Assembly: GCA_022393335.1 (NCBI GenBank)
Contig: JAJEKB010001445.1
Location: 377,248 to 441,247 of the forward strand
DNA from: Macrotrachela quadricornifera
Taxonomy: Eukaryota; Rotifera; Eurotatoria; Philodinida; Philodinidae
Direction of reading: 5' to 3'
DNA length: 64,000 bases
The position numbers and the translations under genes were made by a program. The notes beneath the pieces are model-generated. The model saw only the letters and a program-made list of their open reading frames with translations, did not search any database and was not told the origin of the DNA. This document shows positions 57,275-64,000 of this stretch, one piece after another. The stretch's first letter is position 1. Each line of letters opens with the position of its first letter.

Positions 57275-59738
57275 AGTTGATAAATGAAATAAAATTCTGT
57301 ACGATTATATACCTATGTTGTAATTACATACGTATATGTCAAGTAACAAAAACGAAAGAGTTAGTAGTCATTATTTCGTTCTGTTACGGGTGTATGTGCT
57401 ATATTAGCGAAAAAAATTATGTAACATATACGTAGATTACGAAAACTAGTGACAGAATGAAAAAAAGGTGACTCTCGGTTTTGATTTCGAAACAACGTGT
57501 TTATGTGATGTAATTAAAACGAAATTCAACAAAAAAAAATCTCATTGATAATGTTATATTTGATTAATTTCAACTAGATGTATTCTCTCATTTACATAGG
57601 AAAGGTAAGAAAATTACTGTGTCAACTATATGAAAAACAGATGCCTTTTACTTTCACAATGCTGAATTATTCTTAATTCATATTAAACAGTTAATTTAAA
57701 TTGTTGCTTAATAGATTGATACGAATAAATTATTGTTTGCAACATTCTGTATTAACATCTGCGTCGCTATAAGTCGTCAATACAGAACTTGATATTGATT
57801 TGTTCGTATAGCTACTTTCTTTAGTAATAAAACAAAATTTAGTAGCATGAAATCAAGAAAAAATAACTGAAAGTAATTTTACTTTTCGACAACTATTTAT
57901 AATAATGTTTAGCCCAAAAAAAAGAATTATACATGACGCTAATTATTAATCATTCAAACAATTCTATCGTTTAATTTTTCATGTTCTGAATTATTCAAAT
58001 GGCAACGATATATTCTTTTATCTGTTTATTTACATTTATATGCTCCTTAAATATTTGGTTTTATTCTTTTTATTTTACTATTCAAAGGATATCGAATAGA
58101 TTTACAAAAGACTAAAATCGGTCAAATATATCTTTTAAAATGGATATTAAAAACAGAAAATAATCAACAAATTGATAAACTAAAAATAATAACGGGAAAA
58201 TAAAGATAAATGAAATAGTTGAAAGTTTTGTGAAAAATCGATCTAAATTCGTTTGCTTTTCAAAATAAAATATTATTTATATGAGCTATCCTCTCAGATG
58301 ACAATAAACAAATACTTAAATACAATAGATTATTTTTAGAGAGTTATCAATGTTTTATTCATTTAGATAAATAATTTCAACGATAGTTTTAATCTAACGT
58401 TAAGTATAAAATAGTTCGCTTTCATTTATTCAGAAGTAAAGTACAGACATGTTCTGCGGCTAGAATTAATTCAACGCGTTTAAACGCATTCAAATGAACT
58501 CAAATATCTTACATGTATTCACACATGTTTCATGATATAAAAAATCTAGTTTACTTCGTCGAATAATTAACAAAGCTATTGAGTTTAAGTTTTTTTACGA
58601 TGTTTTTTTGTATGAAACGTGGAGTATTTGCCTTTAAATTGATCTGTTCTGTATGATAACTAAGTGAATAATGTTAGCTGGATAAAATATCACGTTTTCC
58701 CATGCAATTTTTTGTAATATCATAAATCGTGCTTTTACACAGCATAACAGTATAAAATATATATAAGTAATAATTATCTCGATAATATTTTCTTTGTAAC
58801 AAAAAAAAACGAACTGTTTTCATTATATCAGTTCTCATCTTTCATGTTAGACAAGTTGCTGCTTGTCTGAAATTATAATCATTTATAGGAAGGATTTTTT
58901 TCTATAAATAAATGACAATATTTTAGATGAGTCGATAGTATACAAACTATGAATTTGGCTGAGAATACAACAAAATAAATTAAAGTTTAATAAAGCAAAA
59001 AGTATTTTTTTTATTAAAAAAAAGCAAGCAGGAAAACGTATAAATTGTCTAATAAGATATAAACTAAGAACCATATTGCACTATGATTATATTTTATTAT
59101 ATAATCTTTTTATCAAATTGCTTTCATTCATGTATTTAACTTTTTCTTCCGAAAAATCAATAAAGTTTATTTTTGTTTTTTATACATTTACTCGTATCTC
59201 ATTTGAATGATGCAGCATTATCTTATCAAAAGACATATATATATATATATGATCGATTGATAAGCCAATATGGTTCATTAGTTACGGTATGTGGATTTAT
59301 AATCAAATGTCTTTTTTTCTAGCCTCGGTCATCGCACAATTTAAAAGTTCATATAAAAATATAAAATTTCTTCTGTTCGAATGCCTTGTAAAAGCGATGA
59401 TCGTCATATGAACTTGATGATGACACAGTTCACATCTGTGCAAACAAAAGGATTCTTTTCCCAAACATAAATCCAAGCACGCTTAGAGGCAAAAAACTTT
59501 TCACATATGAATACCAATGCATCTGTCTCGCATAAATAGCATTTGTAAAATGTTGTATTCTTCTTTTAAACATTTACTAACAAATAATCAACAAATTCAA
59601 ACATGAATAAAATCACACATATATTGGTTTATATATGTTTCTTTGTATACAACATCAATAATGGAGAAACAATAAAATAGAAAATTAAACAAAGTGAAAC
59701 GCTATAATGACAACTATATTTGTTATATTGAGTAATTC
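57275..59738. other. Gene-free AT-rich intergenic region
   Basis: 2.4 kb without recognisable exons or elements. A TATATATATATA run lies near 59237-59249. Confidence 0.45.
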
Positions 59739-60698
59739 CTAGTGTTGTACTTGTCCAGCTATTTGGCCGACTTTTGTACGTGGATTTGTTAATATTTGTG
59801 GAGCAACAGTACGTGTTATTCGCCAGAAAAAAACAAGATTTTTACATTTTCGTTGTAATTTAGGTATTGTTATGACAATTGCAAATGGTGTGAATAATAC
59901 AATCCAGTACAGCAAAAATAAAGTGTCGCTATAATAATCTGCTGCCACAGTTCGTGGAAGACCTAGCGAATAACAAGAATACAATGTCATTGGTGGAAGA
60001 TCTAATAAAATATAAAGTATTGCTATTGGTACTAATTGTCCAGCTAATTTTTTATAACTCGCCCAATTAATTCTTCGACGAACGCGATATCTCTGATAAA
60101 GAACACGAATAAATAGTGAAACACTAAAGATGACGATGATGAATGCAGGCATTATATAATGAAAAATACTATCCCACAGAGATATCCACCGAACATTTGT
60201 AATACATGCATAACGACTACATAATCTAATATTGTAATTGAAAGGTACATCACAGGGTAGAATGAGGAGCATGATAGTATAAAAGATAGTAGGCCAAACA
60301 ATACATATCATTAAAGGTAGATAATGAAAAAGTAAAAGCTTTAGTTTTGTTCCATACCAATTTGAATAAAATATCAAAATATGTCGTTCAATTGATGCCC
60401 ATGACATCAAAAAATAAGTGGATATAAACGTTACTGCACTACAATATACCCAAATGATACAAAATATGGGTGTTGATGATAATGCAGTTCTTGTTTGATA
60501 ATAATAAATATGCCATATAATATCGGTAAATTCTATGATAAGACCACAAAACAAAAGGAGAATGATAACATGATTGTTAAGAGCATGACGAAGTGTTCGA
60601 TTTCTCAATAAATGATAAAGACTAAAGATACTGACAATAATCGATGGAATTAGAGGAATTAGAAGAAGCCATGAACGTGTATAAAAAGATATTGTCAT
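59739..60698 (-). CDS. Seven-transmembrane receptor, rhodopsin-like GPCR, intronless
   Basis: 319 aa with seven hydrophobic segments at roughly residues 9-31, 43-66, 78-103, 122-147, 175-200, 216-243 and 250-277. After helix 3 comes ERH in place of the DRY motif. Helix 6 has LLDLPP and helix 7 ends TPFAIVITIPKLQ, where NPxxY would be expected but is altered. A Cys precedes helix 3 and several follow helix 4, allowing the usual extracellular disulphide. This matches the large orphan GPCR families of bdelloids. Ligand unknown. Confidence 0.75.
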   Translation of the reverse strand: MTISFYTRSWLLLIPLIPSIIVSIFSLYHLLRNRTLRHALNNHVIILLLFCGLIIEFTDIIWHIYYYQTRTALSSTPIFCIIWVYCSAVTFISTYFLMSWASIERHILIFYSNWYGTKLKLLLFHYLPLMICIVWPTIFYTIMLLILPCDVPFNYNIRLCSRYACITNVRWISLWDSIFHYIMPAFIIVIFSVSLFIRVLYQRYRVRRRINWASYKKLAGQLVPIAILYILLDLPPMTLYSCYSLGLPRTVAADYYSDTLFLLYWIVLFTPFAIVITIPKLQRKCKNLVFFWRITRTVAPQILTNPRTKVGQIAGQVQH

Positions 60699-62890
60699 TA
60701 TAATTGTAATATATTCTGATGAGTTATGTGACTAACCTTCGAGTGATAATACAGTTTGCAAAAAATGAATAATAAACTAGAATAAAAATATATTGTTGTC
60801 AATTTTCTGTAGTCTAGAATGATAAGAATAAATACATTCATAGTAGTTTTTGAACATGAAAAGAAAACTTTTTATTTTTCATAACTTATTCATTTCTTCG
60901 TATAAGATGTACTACTTTTCATTTTTCTCGTAGTATATATAAATATGATGATGATGGCAGGAATGAAAATATATCGGACTGTGATATTATTCTTTTCATT
61001 ATTAACTTAATTCTTTCTCTCAGAGTTGCATTTAATTCATCGCTACTTTTCTGTTTTTTCTAATAAGTAATAAATGAATAAAAAAAGAAGTTACTGAGAT
61101 TACTTCAAGCTATCACGATATATCTGCGTCATACATCAGTGTCATTACAAAGAACAAAATCTATTATTTATTGCTGAAAGACACAATAAAATGTATATTA
61201 CTCTTTTAATAATTTTATTATGAAGATGAAATAAGGCGTAAAATTAATATTCACTTTTTGACATAATAAAACAAATCAAATAATAACATTTTTAAGGAAA
61301 ATTTTCATCGTCATTATCATCTAAACTTTGTACCATATATTTTGAATAATCCTAACGATTACTTATAATGAATTATTAAATCTTCTCTAGTGTTGTAATA
61401 AACAGACTAGCTAGACTCGTTCAATTATTCGAAATATTTTGTATTTGTATACTAATTTCTTCAGTCCCTACAATAATTTGATGTACTACTCAATCAGCTA
61501 CATCATTTTTTTAATATTGAAGTTTATATTGTACTATAGTCTGGTTCACATTATTCAGTAGAAAGAAGAGGCAGATGCACAGGAAAAAAAAGAGAACAAT
61601 TTAAGATAATTGAGAAGATGTACAAACTAATAAACAAACGACTTCTAAACTAAAAGTTTTGGTACAATATTAACCTTCAAATTATATTCCAAGAGAAAGA
61701 GAAAAATAGATAAATATATGCCGATGGTATATAGAGAAATTAATTTTACATGATGGAGAAGAGAAAAAAAATTTTAAATTGTTATCTATGGAAAAATCAG
61801 TGACATCTACCCACTGTACCTGGAGAACACTACCTTGAATGATTATACAATTACGAGTAGTAGAATTACGATGGAAATAAAAATTATTTATATATAAAGA
61901 TGTAAATGTATTTAGTTGATCTTGTGAATGTTTCATGTTACAGTTTGTTATTGGGTTCAAAACTTAACCAGTCAATTCTACTATGTCTTGCTCTATCCTA
62001 TCCGTTAATCTATTAATAAATTTATTATTTTTTCTAAAGCCTACAGTTTTATATCATAATTTTTCACGACTAGTAATTATTTGAAAAGCTGTCCATATGT
62101 GTTGACATTGAGTTGATTCTAACAATCTTTCTAAATGATTCAAAAAATGACACTAAAATGATTAAATAAAGTTGTGAAGAGTTTTTTCTTGACTAAGAAT
62201 TTGCGCAGTTATATCATCCCACGTAACAAAGACCAAGTTGCGATTAATGATGGAAAATGTGGGAGAGCAAATGCAAAAAATACTTTTCGATATCTTATAT
62301 AGAACAGTAATTTTATTCCTTTGTAAATTTTTTTTATCTTTTTTAGTCTTCATCAATGTATTTTCTCCATTTTAATTTAGTAGTTATTGTCGATTCGTGA
62401 TAATTGAAGGATAGAATAAATTCAATTTTTATTCTCTTTCTCGTAGAGAAGAGTCCCGAAAGAACAAATTGTTTGTTTGGTTGTTTTTATGTCCGCACTT
62501 CACTATTTCCTTTGATTATTAATCATTAAGGTTTTTACTATTATTAGTGTCTGTTTAGGAAAGCTTGATCAAAGATTTTCCAAATAAAATAACGAAAATC
62601 TATGACAGTTTGTGTTAATATGCTAGCAATGCTAAGAAGTATAAAGTAAGACATACTAATGTCATCATAGTTTTCGAAAAAGCTTCCCTCGAGGAAATTC
62701 AAAAACAAGAATTTCATTCTAAAACTAGTTACTATTAATAATATAGATAAGTGAATAATTTGGGGAGTGTCCATAGATGAGTGTTATTTGTGAATGAAAT
62801 GCAGGTGTAACAAATTTCCATAGATTATGTCCACGTATGGACTATTCAGATCGTCTTTTGTTCTCTTTTTATTTGTAGATATCGATTTCT
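60699..62890. other. Gene-free region with one dispersed-repeat fragment
   Basis: No supported gene. A minus frame at 61682-61960 shows no family signature. 62441-62510 is related to 55741-55810. Confidence 0.4.
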
Positions 62891-63445
62891 TTCAAACTAA
62901 TTCGCGTGCTCAAGAAGAACAAGATTGATTATCGAGCATGATTGCTAAAGATAAAAAGAGTTATATCACATTGGGTTGCTCATCAACTTACTGGTGAACA
63001 AAAACAAGAACAATTTAGAATTTGTCGTCAAAATTTAGAGAATTTCAGAAATAGAATATAACAGTTATGTGATGTTATTACTGGTGATGAAACATGGATT
63101 TATTCCAGACAGATTGGTGAGATGTCAAGCAATTCCATCTGAATTGGTGAAGATGAACCATCGAGGACCGTTGTTCTTCGGGATAGATCTGTATCAGGGA
63201 CGCTGTTTAACTTATTCTTTAACTTCATTAGTCCTGTTCTTATACATAAAGTAGTTAAAGACAAGACTATCGATCACGACTACTATATTAAAAATTAAGA
63301 AAAAAAGAAAAATCATCAAGCACAAAAAATAAACTGTTTCATGATAATGGTTGTTTTCATACTCATCGAGATATTGTCAATTATGTGATAGAGGAAACTA
63401 TCGAAATAATTCTACATCCATCACACTCATTTAATAAAATATAAC
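62891..63445 (+). pseudogene. mariner-type transposase fragment
   Basis: Successive frames read VISHWVAHQLTGEQKQEQF, then VITGDETWIYS (the first catalytic Asp of mariner, TGDETW), then NHRGPLFFGIDLYQ, and HDNGCFHTHRDIVNYV with the second Asp region (HDN). Stops and shifts separate them (a stop lies at about 63059). The N-terminal DNA-binding part is missing and no terminal repeats are seen. Confidence 0.8.
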
Positions 63446-63905
63446 TACGAATATTCCTTTCTTTTTGTTTTCTAGTTTTCTATTGTCAGGATCGTTTCTT
63501 GGCTATAAGTATTATAGATTTTATCTAGCAGAATATTAAAAGTAAATCCATGATAAAGCTGCTCTATAGATTATTAAAGACAGGACATTATACTGTATAT
63601 TCCTATAGTAAAACGTTCAATATTTACTTCTTTTTTTTTTATAAAATTTTAAACATTATGTTACAAACTTTCGGCACGCCCTAAGTATAATCGTAAAATA
63701 TAGATACAAATAGAAAATTGTCTAACAAGTTGTATAAAAAAAAGGCATTATAGATTACTGTAATGTAAATAAAATCACAAAATGCTGAAAACAGATACGT
63801 GATAATGAATAGTTTTATATATCCCTCATCGCCAAGTATTCTCATAGAAAACCTCAAAAATTTCATCTAACAAGATTTCAAAACATTTATCTTATTTTAT
63901 AAGAA
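63446..63905. other. Gene-free stretch
   Basis: AT-rich, only chance frames; contains the presumed 3' flank of the gene at the right edge. Confidence 0.4.
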
Positions 63906-64000
63906 CTAGTTTTCTGAATCTTTTTTTAATTCAAATAAAGCAACCACAGGAAAATGATCGGAAGAATAATTTCTGGATCGAATATCAACAATAGACATAA
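63906..64000 (-). CDS. C-terminus of an endonuclease/exonuclease/phosphatase (EEP) family protein
   Basis: Partial, continuing beyond the right edge on the minus strand. The last about 30 codons read VDIRSRNYSSDHFPVVALFE and a short Lys-rich tail to a TAG at 63906-63908. SDHFPV is the final EEP motif, whose Asp-His pair sits in the active site of DNase I-, APE1-, CCR4- and sphingomyelinase-type enzymes. Which branch cannot be told from this piece. Confidence 0.7.
   Translation of the reverse strand, partial: MSIVDIRSRNYSSDHFPVVALFELKKDSEN

Noticed and set aside
61682..61960. 92-codon minus frame
   Set aside because: No motif, no splice context and AT-driven composition; not enough to call an exon.
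1..64000. tRNA, rRNA or CRISPR
   Set aside because: No cloverleaf with A/B boxes, no rRNA core words and no regularly spaced identical repeats were seen; the 34- and 35-bp arrays are contiguous minisatellites without spacers.

Overview
The window looks like nuclear DNA of a bdelloid rotifer (Adineta/Rotaria type). The grounds are a very AT-rich sequence, genes cut by many short GT-AG introns (about 45-70 nt), a Ty3/gypsy element with an exonuclease ORF3 (a gene arrangement described from Adineta vaga), an R-S-E ADP-ribosyltransferase fused to kinesin-light-chain-type TPRs, a mucin-stalk LamG receptor, a bacterial-looking intronless cupin, and relics of many transposon classes. Species assignment is inference. 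No rRNA, tRNA or CRISPR array was recognised.

Layout. 1-7434: Ty3/gypsy LTR retrotransposon cut by the left edge (gag end, pol, DEDDy-exonuclease ORF3, polypurine tract, putative 3' LTR). 7435-12350: transposon graveyard (palindromic MITE, possible Ig-like gene relic, hAT-like MITE with a 110-bp duplication, decayed Helitron). 14717-19402: FKBP8-like gene and a coiled-coil gene on the minus strand only 75 bp apart, then a tiny plus-strand gene for a mitochondrial-type membrane protein. 20484-25980: decayed C1GALT1-like gene and a two-LamG membrane protein whose frame is broken by one extra AT unit. 28016-38211: compact housekeeping block with a small Cys/Ser-rich gene, phosphomannomutase (PMM2), a very long DXO/Rai1-family decapping nuclease and PRPF31. 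39585-44081: short VPS13/chorein-type gene. 44476-49269: cupin and ART-TPR gene. 49270-55900: repeat-rich stretch with a foldback element and a decayed piggyBac element bounded by roughly 250-bp inverted repeats. 56230-64000: dual-specificity phosphatase, a 7TM receptor, a mariner relic and the end of an EEP-family nuclease/phosphatase.

How the genes work together. Several ATGs are preceded within a few bases by a pyrimidine-rich stretch ending in AG, as expected for spliced-leader trans-splicing. Two same-strand pairs (coiled-coil/FKBP8-like and small gene/PMM2) have such an acceptor in a very short intercistronic gap and are candidate two-gene operons. DXO-like and PRPF31 share a 143-bp divergent promoter. 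The housekeeping genes cover mRNA quality control, splicing, GDP-mannose supply, organelle anchoring and inter-organelle lipid transfer. The accessory genes (ART-TPR, LamG receptor, cupin, GPCR) are typical of expanded or acquired rotifer families. Exon joins are my own reading from splice signals and reading frame, not from transcripts.
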